64,000 bases of DNA from Tenodera sinensis (taxonomy: Eukaryota > Arthropoda > Insecta > Mantodea > Mantidae): positions 125,099,412 through 125,163,411 of the forward strand of contig CM060967.1 in NCBI GenBank assembly GCA_030765045.1, in the 5' to 3' direction. Within the stretch, counting starts at the first letter, position 1; each line of letters opens with the position of its first letter. The position numbers and the translations under genes are program-made. Below the pieces are notes generated by a model, which ran no database searches, was not told where the DNA came from, and saw nothing but the letters and a program-made list of their open reading frames with translations. Positions 25,738 through 37,104 of the stretch are shown one piece after another.

Positions 25738-25905
25738 CGAGTGAGTGACTGATTGACTAACTTACTGAATGCCTGAGTAAGGGTATGAGTGAGTGACTGA
25801 GTAACTCAGTGAGCGAGTGACTGAATGCGTGACTGAGTGACAGTAAGTGAATAGTATTTAAGGGCCCGTCGACAACTAGGTCATTAGGCGCCGGAAATAA
25901 AGTTG
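25738..25905 (+). repeat. Repeat D: GAGTGACT-type minisatellite plus conserved tail
   Basis: About a dozen imperfect copies of GAGTGA/GACTGA words (25738-25850) lead into AAGGGCCCGTCGACAACTAG and GTCATTAGGCGCC (about 25860-25892). The same tail, reversed and with a short GAGTGA run, forms the 58-bp insertion at 12.1 kb. The minus-strand Ser/Leu/His frame at 25757-25942 is translated repeat. Confidence 0.7.
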
Positions 25906-26854
25906 AACTAGACAGGGAAGTCGCACTTAAAAAGCCACACACTAACCCTAGGAAAATCTTCTAACCTTTGCAGACGTAATCACCAGACCGTGTTTACTTG
26001 TCGTCAGTGACCTTAGCTGCCATTATTTTTAGGTCCTATGTATTGACATGTGGTTGTGACTGCAGAAAAAACTTGAAAGCCAATGCTATAGAATTTCTAT
26101 GCCTGGCCACAATTAACATTCATACAACTTTAATACTGCATGCAACAGTATTTTCAACAATGACTACAGCGCGCAGTAAATGGGTGTTTCAACTGTTTTT
26201 GGAAGAATACCTAAACCCATGATGCTATTCAGCGTTCACTAAGATACTTAACTAAGAAGTTCATTGCCTGACGACTGACAGTGAGACGATTACCAGGAAC
26301 ATTCCACGCAGAATGCCTCCAGAAACAGGACCAGAGCAAATAGATTCAGCCATGATTAAGGTTTTAGATACGCAGGCATTATCTCCCATATCAAAACAAA
26401 GCACTTTCACTGCACCTTCACCAAATCACTTTCCATGCCAGCCAGGGTCTCATCATCACGAACTGGGGCGGATCATCACATACGCGCTCTGCATAACGAC
26501 CATACCTTGGAATATTCACATCAAATAATTGTTACCAGCTGTGGCCACTGAGTAGTTTGGTGCAGTACACTTTCTAATGCCCGTTTTGGGTAGGTTTTCA
26601 CTTTCGTTTTCTAAAGAGATACCCTAAATGAAATAAATTACCAACAAGCAAGGGTAAACATTACTAAGCAAAGCTCCGATGTTTAACAATATACGTTTTT
26701 CTATTACTTATGGTTTTCGTAGATACTCTTATAAATTACTAATACAACAGGTTATTTGTCTATGTAATTTGTGTTGATCCTTAGAACTACACGGAAAAAT
26801 GCTTTCAATTAAGCAATAAAACTTAAATGCTCTTGTTTTAGTCTGTAATGACGT
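25906..26854. other. No recognised gene
   Basis: Frames at 25998-26222 and 26313-26528 (+) are without recognisable domains. No repeat matches were found. Confidence 0.3.
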
Positions 26855-26990
26855 AATTATCCTTCCCAGAATTCGCCTAGCAACCCGGGGAACCCCCGAA
26901 AAATACCCAAGGGTCAGGAAGGCCGGTCACGGGAATCGAACCCATGACCTCCTGAATACAAGCCTCACACGTGAGCGAAGTTTACACAAG
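26855..26990 (-). mobile_element. tRNA-derived SINE (family S3), copy 1
   Basis: The minus strand carries a B box (GGGTTCGATTCCCG, from about 26930-26943), then CCTTCCTGACCC(TTG)GGT, CCGGG(G)TTGC and GGGAAGGATAATTACGT. The same arrangement occurs at 59.2 kb and, more diverged, at 32.1 kb. Confidence 0.75.
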
Positions 26991-27216
26991 TTGCACACAT
27001 AAATCAGATCTGCAGGTTGGTCTTCTTCGATATGCTTTTGTCTATCTAATGTTTCCCTATTGTTTAAACTTCAATGAGAACGAAGAGGATTTCACTGAGT
27101 TTAGAAAAACTTCAAGATATGCACTTTGTCATTCATAGAAGTATTTAAAGCTTACGATAATTAAATAGAAATTCTTAGTCATTTGGAGATAAAATTTTGG
27201 AGTGGGATTCAGGATA

Positions 27217-27474
27217 TCTCAAAACGGGAAAATTAAATTATTTTATTGTTTAACGACGCTGTCAATTGCCAGGATCACATCAGCGTAGCCAGTGTGCCGG
27301 AATTTCGTACCGCAGGAGTTCTTTTACATGCCAAAAAAATCTACTGACATGGAGCTGTCGTTTTTAAGCACACTTAAAAACCATCGGTCTGGGCCGGGTT
27401 TGAAGCCACGACCTTGGGATCAGCAAGCCAGCGACTAACCAACTGAGGCACCTAGACTGACTCTCAAAATGGGA
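27217..27474 (-). mobile_element. tRNA-derived SINE (family S2) with 13-bp TSD
   Basis: The element (27230-27461) on the minus strand has an A-box-like CTCAGTTGGTTAGTCGCTGG, a degenerate B box (GGCTTCAAACCC), and a body with GACAGCTCCATGTCAGTAGA, GTAAAAGAACTCCTGCGG, AAATTCCGGCACACTGG and GCGTCGTTAAACAATAAAAT at the 3' end. It is flanked by TCTCAAAACGGGA (27217-27229) and TCTCAAAATGGGA (27462-27474), with one mismatch. It is the most complete S2 copy here. Confidence 0.85.
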
Positions 27475-27659
27475 GGTACAGCAAGAAAAATCTTTGACAA
27501 AACGTATCTTATAAGGAGTCTGACTTCGTCATGTTTCTGCTTTAGAAATTTGAGAACCGCAAAAAGCATTACTGGAAGAACCAATGTTAGAAAATAATGA
27601 ATGCTTCTGCTAAATTCCGTCTAAGCACTTCGTATTTGTATTAGAACTTCCATATTGCC

Positions 27660-27890
27660 TTTATGTGCTCCATATTACATTGAGAAGAAATGACTCCGAG
27701 TTTGGGGGGCTTTTATTAAATGTAGTGTGTTTCTTGCGAATTAAATGTTTGAAATGTGAGAGCAGAATTATTATTTACCCTTTTTGGTCTTCTGGTGGGC
27801 TCGATCTAACTCAGCGGTTGCCTGCAAACTCCAATTCTTCACGGCGATGGAAGGCCGTTATGGAATATCAGCCGTGAAATAACACTCCCT
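27660..27890 (+). repeat. Repeat C, copy 2
   Basis: Second copy of the repeat at 24.9-25.1 kb, in the same orientation. It is diverged but collinear over about 200 bp. The frame at 27665-27877 is translated repeat. Confidence 0.65.
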
Positions 27891-29984
27891 AATAAAGATA
27901 ACATACTAACATGCTTATTTCACGCAACTTTTTAGACCAATAAAAATCGTACATTCCGGTAAAATGCATACGTTGCAAATTTTCTGCATTACTCTTCTTG
28001 CTGTTCAAAGCTCTTTTTAGTCTCCTTGGCAACGTAAATTTTCACAATCGCCCGTTGATGCGTGTTTCACAATGTGACTATCATTAACAAATCTTGTAAT
28101 AACTCCATATTTTACAATTAATTATATTTCTAAAATGCTTTCTTTAACGTGTAATAACACTAAATTAATGAAATAACAGATCTTTACTTTTTTCCCCTTT
28201 TCTTTCGAATAAACTATCCAGATTCTCATACATAAAGAAGAATTAAGTAGCAATTCGCCTGAAGCCTTAAACAGAAATATCAGTTCCAAGATGATTCAGC
28301 AGTTCATAAAACTTTTTTTGCGTCATTAATAGTTTAGTAGTGAGCTTTAGAAGAAGTTATTTATTTTGTTTTAATACTGTATTAATTCCTGCTGTGCTTT
28401 GTATCAAAATATTTTTAAATAATCAAATAAAATATGAACCTAATTTGTTTTTTTCTTCTTTTGCAGGTAAGCAATATATTTTCCTGTCTTAAAACAAAGC
28501 GCATCAATCACAGGTAAGATGTATTTTTGTAAGCGTTATAATCAAAGAAGGAATAGATTTTTAAACATTAGTTAAACAGTATTAAGACTTCAAAAAATAA
28601 CTACGATACAGAACCAGGTTTCCTTAATACTTTTGCGATTCTATAATAATTTAAAGCTGTTCAGTTCTAGCTTTTGAGCTACATATAAAAACAGTTCATT
28701 TAAAACATAGGTCAAGGTTGAAGCGGTATTTATACTATATATCGAGGTTACTAATGGCATTTGGGTGCAATTTGTAGCCGTCTTTTAAATATATTTTAAA
28801 CTCGGCATCGCTAAAGTCAGAATGCCATAGGACTTTTCCTTATATCTCAAGCGCGGTAGCTTATTTTTGCCTAAATTACGCCATTATGTCATTTGAAATG
28901 AGTTTTATTCCTTTTTTAAACGATTTATCACTCGAATACAACATACAATAACACAATTCTTATGAATTGTTGTTGATTCGACAAGTAAAGTCCGACTTCT
29001 TAATGCCTCCGTGTAGCCTGTTACAACTTTCGAGGGCTTAGGAAAGAAGCTGCTTCAAGGTGCAAGGATTCGCGACAATATGTGCTCTCTGGTTCAAATC
29101 TCTTAAATGGGCCATCCACTCAGCAAAGTGATAAAACTGGGAATTAAAACATACAGCCTTTATGCATATCGGAGGTCAGTTACTTGCATTGAAGCAGGAA
29201 GTCACCTAAGAGGTGAAGACCAATTTATAGTTTCAGGGTCATTTGTTCTGCCCACTGGACTTGCGGATTGTCATCAAATTGCAGAAGAGCTATGGAGATT
29301 TTGTTTCGGCTGCAAGAACCTACGTAATCATATGAAGAAAGGCGGTTAATTAGAGATAACAGTTTTATGGTTCGGCTCTTAATTGGTTAAACTGTGAGTG
29401 ATGTAACATTCTACTTGCTACACAGATTAACATTTGCTCTCTCGGAGAGAAACTCTTACTGAGATTAATTGCCGACACTTTTTGTACCTGTAGTTGACAG
29501 ACTTGAAGCGAAATAATCTGAACGCCCTCTTTTGCCCTCCACAGCAACTTTCATTTGAACAACATCACGACACACAAAAGAGTCAGTATGACTTACTGCT
29601 TACTAGATACGGATCGCTAACTTTTCAGACACGTGCTAAAGGTCGCTCTCTAGAATACCTCTAGAGTGATGCACTGCAGGAGGTATACACTTCATAACGC
29701 TGATGAATCATAGCCCAATGATGAAACAGAACACTAAAAATCGTTCCTTTACAACAATAATTAGCCTGTCATCTCTGTACCATCTTCAAGAAGTTATAAC
29801 TTGATTATTTCGTAGATGAGTGTCTTCCTCCAATTACATCTGTGTAACTTTTAGTAGTCTGGACATTCTTCTTTGGAGTGGAAATCAGGTTTTATTTATA
29901 CTGAGGAAGGTCTACAGAACGCAGTGCACAAATTAGAACAAATAAACTATAAACAGTTGATGCAAGTGATGTAAACGTAATTTA
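27891..29984. other. No recognised coding gene; strong splice-site cluster at 28.4-28.5 kb
   Basis: Apart from the splice-site cluster listed separately, I see no repeats or recognisable frames. The frame at 29107-29349 (+, 80 codons) is without a domain. Confidence 0.35.
28440..28519 (+). promoter_or_regulatory. Candidate recursive splice site with RS-exon, or 47-nt microexon
   Basis: In order on the + strand are CTAAT (28440-28444, a canonical insect branch-point word), a T/C-only run broken by one G, then TTGCAG ending at 28466. GTAAGC begins at 28467. An acceptor abutting a donor is the structure of a zero-length ratchet point, as described for long Drosophila and vertebrate introns. A second strong donor, CAG|GTAAGA, lies at 28511-28519. 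The interval 28467-28513 (47 nt) could therefore be the RS-exon that supports initial exon definition, or an ordinary frame-shifting microexon. Only one of its three frames (phase starting at 28467) is open throughout. The host gene is not visible. Confidence 0.5.
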
Positions 29985-30042
29985 TATTGGACTGTCGACC
30001 ATCAGTCAGGGATGGTTTGAATCCGCAACCTTGGGATAATTA
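29985..30042 (-). mobile_element. S2 SINE head fragment
   Basis: The + strand reads GGTTTGAATCCGCAACCTTG then GGAT, matching the reversed S2 head at 27.4 kb (GTTTGAAGCCACGACCTTGG) and 58.2 kb. Only the B-box region is recognisable. Confidence 0.45.
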
Positions 30043-30896
30043 GCTTTAAACAAAATAATCCAATATCACCGGAGAAGTGGGTTTCAACTAAAATATGATC
30101 AATGTTTATGGTTCTATATGAATAAAAGTTTTGCATATTTAAGTCATCCTTAAATAAAAAATATAGGAGTGAAACTACATTTGACTCTATATTCATGATA
30201 TAGGTATATCACACACTGCATTTTCAGACCCATTTCATTTTCCACATTATTTCTTCAATTTCTTGTAGTTCCAAAAACTTGGTTTTTTTATGTAACCTTT
30301 AACTAAAACAAAATTTACGTCTATTTTCCAAACTTTAACGGTTTTATCCATTTTAAAATACATATGGGCATATAGTTTTTGTTTTAATTCAGATATATAA
30401 AACTGTGCATCCCAGTTTAATGGGAGCAACTTGGAGGCATAGAAACTGCGACTGTTGTCAATTACAAACTTAATACTTTTGGTCATATATTTAAACAGTT
30501 TAAACATCTATGTGTTAAAGACATGTTTTGTTTTAACAATCTCACTCTAGCTTAATAATGTTTGCAGTTTTAGGTGGAAGAATGTTAAATTGTTGATATT
30601 TTAAACTCATTTAAATTACACCATCTTAAAAATTCTGTACATATTTTCTAATATTAATTCTACAAATGTACTCGCGAATATAACGGTTCCTAAGGGTTCG
30701 GGTTACCCCCCAAGTCAGACAATATTTACATTGATTGATCTGGTAGTTGGTTAAACTAGAAGACCGAAACTTAAGTACTTACAATGTTGTAGGTCGCCAT
30801 TAAGATATGTTATCTCATATGAATTGAGATCTCCTGTGTGGTTTGTCGGGAAAAATGCAAGTGACTTGGAGAACTTAATGTCGTATCCGTACGTTG
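30043..30896. other. No recognised feature
   Basis: A+T-rich sequence. Frames at 30002-30196 and 30247-30507 (-) are rich in Lys, Phe and Tyr, as expected of A+T-rich non-coding DNA. Confidence 0.3.
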
Positions 30897-31100
30897 ATCA
30901 TGGTAGCTTAGTGGTTAGAGCAGCCGTAACCGGTATATCCGTGATTAAAATCCCGGCCATGGCATTGCACTTTTCATTTTTACTCTACCCTTTTCAATAA
31001 TTCTTTTAGAGCTGTAAACATGCAAACAAAATGACCTTAGAACCACGGGCACATTTGCCATATTATCCATTTGTCACAAATTAAGTAATATGTACGAATT
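30897..31100 (+). mobile_element. tRNA-derived SINE (family S4), copy 1
   Basis: An A-box region (GTAGCTTAGTGGTTAGAGC, about 30903-30921) and a degenerate B box (GTGATTAAAATCCCGGCC) are followed by a CATTGCACTTTTC / TCTACCCTTTTCAAT body and an AAATTAAGTAATATG tail. The same order is seen at 54.1 kb. Confidence 0.7.
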
Positions 31101-31204
31101 CTAGGGTTTACAACGGAGGTGACTGCGCGCACAGTTATCTACAGGGATTTATTGCAGCTACCGCCCCTAGGAGGAAGGAATGAAAAGAAAAAATCGTATG
31201 TGTT

Positions 31205-31995
31205 GCACTCACATGACTTTCTCTTCTCTTGTAGTAGCCATTCTTACAAACTCTTATTCCTATATCTTCTTCATGTTAGTTGACATAAACATTTGCAGAA
31301 ATTATCTTATCTTCTTGTAGGTACAATATGGGAATACAGTAGGCTTTGAGCGATAGTCCAATCTTTTAAAGCTTTCAAATTCATTCTTTGCACGGTTAAC
31401 ACATAAGTAAATGAATACCATATTCCATTTGACAGAAGTATAAGTTCTACATAACTCACACAAATAACAAGGAATATCTCCGAAATGGTTCACTCTATAA
31501 AAAACAATATTTGGGTATAAATTGTATGTTTTAGCAAGATCTGCATTTGTTGTACAGTAAGATTTGGTCTATCCCTTACCAGTTATGCAAAAGTCATCCA
31601 GAGTAAATAGGACTTCATGGACTATAGCCAGAAAATTCAAGATATGCATTTCATTTATCACAAAAATATCTCAAATAAATTTCATTTTAAACAAAACCGT
31701 TAGAGCCATTTTCAGGAATGGAGCAAATTTTGTTCAAAATCTTCGTGTGTCATCCTTAACAGATATTAAACTTAAATACCAGCTTAGGTTTTTAACCGAC
31801 TTTTCGTTTTCGAGTTAAGCTGTCCACAGACTGACAGACACACATACACAGAAAGATACAGACACACGGACCTTTTTCTAAAAGTTTTTTTATTCAAGGG
31901 ACCTCAAAACATATTTCCGGTGAAATCTCGACATCGGATTTTTGGGTGGAATACAATAGTCTCTCTTCTTACTAGTGTAGAAAGTAAAAAGCATT
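31205..31995 (+). mobile_element. Family A dispersed repeat, copy 5 (near complete)
   Basis: It runs from GCACTCACATGACTTTCTCT (about 31206) to CTTACTAGTGTAGAAAGTAA (about 31968-31987), roughly 790 bp. It contains all blocks seen in the other copies, with a short 'GACAGACACACATACACAG' segment at the site where copy 2 has its microsatellite. It has no coding frame. It is the best reference copy for the family in this window. Confidence 0.85.
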
Positions 31996-32054
31996 GGAGT
32001 TTCCCAATTAAGTACCCTTGCAAACAGGCAGCCCTCTGATGCCAACGGTAAATA

Positions 32055-32172
32055 ATGTTTCTTTGGGGAAGGAAATTATTCTGCTTATCCGGAAAAATCA
32101 CAAAAAGGAGTTGTCAACGGAAATCGAATCCTAGACCACAGAATGCGAACCTCACATGTCGCCGGAGAGTCA
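32055..32172 (-). mobile_element. Diverged S3 SINE, copy 2
   Basis: The + strand shows GGGGAAGGAAATTATTCTG, GGAAATCGAATCCTAGACC and AGAATGCGAACCTCACATGT, the reversed S3 order (compare 59.24-59.37 kb). The B box is degenerate. Confidence 0.6.
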
Positions 32173-33134
32173 ATTGTTTGGTACAAAATAAACCACCAAA
32201 AGGAATATAAAGCATTTATAATGCATATGTAAAAGCAGAATTGCGGCTAACATCTAAAGCAACTATGAGATTATTTAAATTTGAAAACCTATCAGCTAAA
32301 CTGTCGATGATTGCATCACAGCTGTCTTTATAGCTAAGCCACGCGACATATTCAACTAAGACGAGAGGTTCACCTTGGAATTCTATCTCTTATTTACCAC
32401 AACCTTTTCGGAATAAAAATAATTATGGAGGTCTAAAAATAATATACAGCTGCTCGCCTCGCGATCAAAAACTTTCTCCTTGGTCGGGTGCCCACATTAG
32501 CATGAAAAAGTATTAAAAATTACTGCGTCAAAACATGGTCACAGAAATTATGTACTCAAGGAAGGGAAGTGAAATGTTATGAGCATAATTCTTGTTGTAG
32601 GTGGAGTGACAGATCATTGTTGCATCACAAGAAAGTGGAGTCGTGATTGTTTTATACCAGGACCGCGATTACACTGTAGCGATCTATCAGATAACGTGAG
32701 GTTTACCGCTATGTCACGATCGGCGTGCTTGGTTCGCACATGAGGAAGAGAGGGCAAAGAATGAGAGCAAGAGGAGAAGCAGAAGGAGTAATAAAGCACG
32801 AAGTAATCCTTGTGTTGGAAATAACATAGGGGATGAAACAAATTAGAGCGACGAAGAAAACTGATAGCGTATGCGGTCGCAATTGGGCGTCGTGGGCTCA
32901 AAACCTAACCTTATCAGAGGTTTGATGATTTACCTACGTGGTGTCAGCCTCAATCAACACCAAAATTCGACCGCACAGTAAAAGTCATAGTAATAAAATG
33001 GACAACACAGATAGGGGAGTACCCAACTGGGAACATTTCTCCGAGGAGTGTGCAACCACGAACCCTACAATTCCATGACCTTAAAATAAGCGAAATTGAC
33101 ACGAATTTCTGTACCCACTCCTTATAAACTATTC
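32173..33134. other. No recognised gene
   Basis: A minus-strand frame at 32614-32901 (95 codons) lies in a GC-richer purine-rich tract. At its 5' end, TTTTGAGCCCACGACG read on the minus strand is tRNA-B-box-like, so this may be another old SINE. No product is recognised. Confidence 0.3.
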
Positions 33135-33475
33135 TTAACCGTAACCCCGTGGCACAAAAGCCCATCCGGTCCAAGACCAACCGCCCGACCGCTGCGTTCC
33201 CAACCTCTGCCCGCCACAAGCGTCATGAACAGGGGGCAGTACCTGAGGTGGGAGGTAATGAACGCCCAGGTCCCTCCCAGCTGATTATGCGATCTTCTTG
33301 ACCAGGTGTCACTGCTTTTCAATCAAGTAGCTCCTTAATTGGCCCCTCAAGGACCTAATGAGACTGAATGTACCGCGGATAAAGTGTCCCAGCGGGAGAA
33401 AGATCCCCACGCCGGTACCGGGAATCGAACCCGGGTCCTCCACTTGGTAAGTAGCAGCGCTAAGGAGACAACAGT
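33135..33475 (-). mobile_element. tRNA-derived SINE (family S1), antisense copy
   Basis: On the minus strand it has a head with CTCCTTAGCGCTGCTACTTA, a B box (GGGTTCGATTCCCGG, about 33420-33434), GTACCGGCGTGGGGATC, and the GC-rich body ending in GGACCGGATGGGCTTTTGTG. Block order is the same as at 45.05 and 59.51 kb. No clear TSD was found. Four overlapping frames here are products of the SINE. Confidence 0.8.
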
Positions 33476-33589
33476 GATTGATTCTTATGAAACATTATAT
33501 CTTTTTCATGCGAATTGATACTCGTATATTGGGCTTGAAACACTGCTTAATTTTGCTCAGAAGCCTCTTTATCAGGCTTGAGGTTGTCT

Positions 33590-33730
33590 TATGTGTTGTA
33601 AATCTGTGACACGGGACCAACGGCTTTACTTACTTTCCGGAGGGAACCATGTTAAGGATTTTTAGGCCCCAATAAATTAATTCCCCTCCTCCGGGTTTGA
33701 ATCCACGACCTCTGAACCAGGTTTCTGAAT
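33590..33730 (-). mobile_element. tRNA-derived SINE (family S5), antisense copy
   Basis: On the minus strand a B-box-like GGATTCAAACCCGGAGG is followed by TTCCCTCCGGAAAGTAAG and CCGTTGGTCCCGTGTC. This matches the S5 body at 7.2 kb. It abuts the family A fragment that follows. Confidence 0.65.
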
Positions 33731-33890
33731 TATGCTGTCCAGATCTAGAGATCTTATTCTAAAAAGTATACCTATTTAGATTCAGCGAGCTTCAAAACGT
33801 GCATTTCCCTTGAAATCTTGGTATTGAATGTTCAGGTGGAATGCAGCACTTCCTCTACTTACTCAACATAAGCGATAGAGAAATTTAAAC
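33731..33890 (+). mobile_element. Family A 3'-end fragment
   Basis: GAATTATGCTGTCCAGA is followed by TTCTAAAAAG, TTCAGCGAGCTTCAAAACGT, the GAAATCTTGGTATTGAATG block and CTTCCTCTACTTACT...GATAGAGAAA. This is the final ~150 bp of family A. The upstream part is missing, with the S5 SINE at the break. Confidence 0.65.
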
Positions 33891-36796
33891 ATTTTATATT
33901 CTGATTAAATCAGTAGTAATAAAGTAGGTGGTTACACACTCTGGAACACATAAGCCTCATATGTATGAAAGAACGAATGGCAAAAATATTTATTACATAG
34001 GAGTTAAATAGACGTTTAGAAAGAAACAAGGAAACAAAAAGCAAGAAAGCATAAGATATTGAGCAATACAAGCATTTGAAGAATTATGGAAACAAAATGC
34101 AAAACAGATATAATGATAAAGAAGTAGCCAGAAATGATGAGGTGGCTTAAGAAAGTGGAGCTGAAGATAAGGTTCAAAATAATTGAAAAAGAAAAATTTA
34201 CGAGGGTGGGAGACGATCTGAATGGAGAAAAGAAGAGAAGAAATAACACAGAGATAAGAATGAGGGAGAATACGTGTATTAAGTATAAACATAAACTACG
34301 GACCAGAGCCCTCTGTAGTATGAGGCAGGTTTCTTTTTGTTAAATTCACAGACATAGTAAACACAAATTTAAGTCACCTTCAGATCATGTTTTGTTTATG
34401 GATAGCTTAAGCTTATTACCAACCCTAGAATCTTAAATGCAGATAAGAATAAGGGAAAGTAAGGGTAAAAAAAGTAAAATGAGTTTTCAAAATGGTGCCT
34501 GTTAAATATGTAGTAAGTTTCTGTTTATAAACACGAAAACACAGCAGTGTTACATAATGTTTGTTTAGGTCTGGGAAGAACAAGCTCTTAAAGTGTAACT
34601 TCATTCAATTTCTTCTGATCCATGTTAGCGAGAAAATGTGACATTTATAAGCGATTAAATGAAATTTTGAAATAAATTTGCTTATGCTATGAACTTAAGT
34701 TATAAAAAGATTATAATCGCTAAATACTTGTAAATATAAATTTTCTTATGAAATCTGCAAAAACGCTATTTCTGATTCCCAATAAATTAATTGTAAGAAA
34801 TATTCATTATATCTATTTTAGTTATATTTGTTTTGGAGATACATGCAAAAGCTAAGTCATTCTATTCAAATACACAAGATTTTTAATTATTTTGAAAGCA
34901 TTTATGTTATAGATGTCCAAAATATCTAAACTGTATAAATTATTTACTCCAAAGACAAAGACAAAATCCTATACACAGAATATAACAGAGTGCAATATTT
35001 GATACCAAGATGACTGACTTTTCATTCTTGTTGTTACGTCACAGATGGTGTTTATAAAAGCTGAGTACTATTTGGTAAAGTGTTAAACAAGCATTGGAGT
35101 GGTTTTAACGGTATAGTATATATGCGGTAAGCATTTCTTTAACTGGCATTCTCAAAAATAATCTTATTATATACCACAAAATATTATGTAAAAATTACAC
35201 ATAAACAATACACAACTTAATCTGGATACTATAATATTCGGTGACTTTCTTTCATAGCTGTCAATCATGTATGGTCCAAGTCCCGATTTTGGGGTGGCGA
35301 TATTAAGTCACCCTTATTCATGCATTCATATCTGACTAGCTCATGTAAGGTATCCCCAAAGACATCACGGTTCGGAGTGCACAAAAAAGTTGTAGGTCCT
35401 CTCGTTCCATCACTATTTCCATTATCACCATAAATTAGAGGCAAAGCACTCAGCCTGCTGGGTGCTCTAGCCCTCCTTGCTGAAATGAGGTTTCCCCGAA
35501 GGTCGTTAGCTATATGGGAAGCGTTGAAATAAAAGTGTTTTAAAGTCAGCTTCATTTTCGTTTATATGCGCAAGAATATTCTAGTTTCCCTAGTGTGCTA
35601 ATCACCAAATGTAAGAACATTACTCAACTTTCAGAATATGGCTAAGCGAATAAAAACGGGTTATAAATGAAACAGTATCTGAAGCAATACTCTTAAATTC
35701 ATAATATTAGGGCTTTCTGAGAAATTCTTAAAGAAATGATACATAGTTGCCTTACGGAAGTTTATCATTTAGTATATTCTCATAATACCTATTTTCTGTG
35801 AGCTCGCATTTGTTGCCATATAAAAAGCGATAATGTATTTCATAAGCAACTGTGCTGGTTTGCTTGCGAACAAGTACCACAGCACTTCACATGCGCGAAT
35901 CAACTTTAGGATGATATATGAGATTAAAATAATCGTCTTAACTCCCGCTTTTCCTTTGTTCCTACTCTTGAAGATACTGGGTCACATATAAGTATTGCAC
36001 AATAGAAGTGCTCTCGCAAATCTTACATACTCTCTGTGAGAAGACAGCGAATATGTAACTTATAAAACAATGGAAGCCATAATTATGAAGATGAGCCAAG
36101 CTAACTATGGGTTGTGGACAACATCTGATTTGCGCAACTCAAAACTTTGATAAACCACTTCCTCCTAATTTTAAGTAGCTTTCACAAGCGATCTGTGGAT
36201 TGTTTCATGTCGAACAAACAATTGAAGATGATACAATTATTTGTTTGATTTCTAGCGAGTTCTTTTATTTTTTGAAAGATGCATTCTTTCGCTAGACCCA
36301 ATAACAATAAGGGTCAGTTCCGGAAATGATGCACCTATACGTCTCTTGTTAAATCTTCAGTATGCTTTACCACAATAAGAGGAAAAGCAAAATGAAAGGA
36401 TGAGAAATTATAGGCCAGTGTTGGGCTGCAAAAGTATGTCCATAGCAGATTTCTTGCTGAGAGTGGGAATACAGATTTCTGGAGATGATTAGTTGAACAT
36501 ATTAATAAGCTGGCCCCGTCGTGATCCCTTACGGTCACTAAACCTTTTAAAAAAAAAAAACTCTTTAATTTCAGATAAAAAGAATAGTTTAAAGCTAAGG
36601 AAAAACATTCTTTCACTCCAAATGTACTAATATACGATGTCGATGCGGTCGTGTAGTTCTTGGAACCCAAACAGACAAGAAAGGAAAACTTAACTGTAGG
36701 TAAATAAAATACAAAATGAATTTATGTTCGAATGCAGGAAATTCAGGATAAATGGGAAGCGAGCAAAACTACACTGTAGACAAGAAGATTAATGCC
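33891..36796. other. No recognised gene; some unassigned frames
   Basis: The segment 33990-34330 is strongly purine-rich on the + strand, giving Phe/Leu/Ser-rich frames on the minus strand (33993-34292) that I attribute to composition. A 96-codon minus-strand frame at 35265-35555 lies in a GC-richer island and has a more protein-like composition, but no domain that I recognise. The frame 36335-36670 (-) is also unassigned. Confidence 0.3.
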
Positions 36797-36992
36797 CGTC
36801 TCTATAGTGTGTTGGTAGCGTGTTTGCCTCACAATCAAAGTCCCGGGTTCGAATCTCCTCTTTTTTCCGGAGTTTTCCTTATCCTAAGAAGACAAATGTC
36901 GGGTAACTTTAAGTCATTTCATCATCTTTTTAACCATTTCACTCATTCATGGTCCGATCTAAGCTACCATGTCAACCTGAAAAAAGTAAAAG
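36797..36992 (+). mobile_element. tRNA-derived SINE (S6)
   Basis: GTGTGTTGGTAGCGTGTTTG (A-box region) and CCCGGGTTCGAATCTCC (B box, about 36842-36858) are followed by a TTCCGGAGTTTTCCTTATCC and CATTTCATCATC body. There is only one copy in this window and no TSD was found. Confidence 0.6.
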
Positions 36993-37104
36993 GAACGAAA
37001 GGTTAGATCTAGAATGGAATGGACTCATCGCAAACTCTCCAGATTTTACCCATGTTCCTATGGTAATATTTCACATACTTTTACCTTTAGGGCGTATCCA
37101 CTTT

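Noticed and set aside
33405..33475. Possible antisense tRNA gene (strong B box)
   Set aside because: It is the head of an S1 SINE; the 3' side runs into the shared S1 body and not an acceptor stem.
33993..34292. 99- and 77-codon Phe/Leu/Ser-rich minus-strand frames resembling a membrane protein
   Set aside because: The + strand is almost pure purine here, which forces such residues; no start context or domain.
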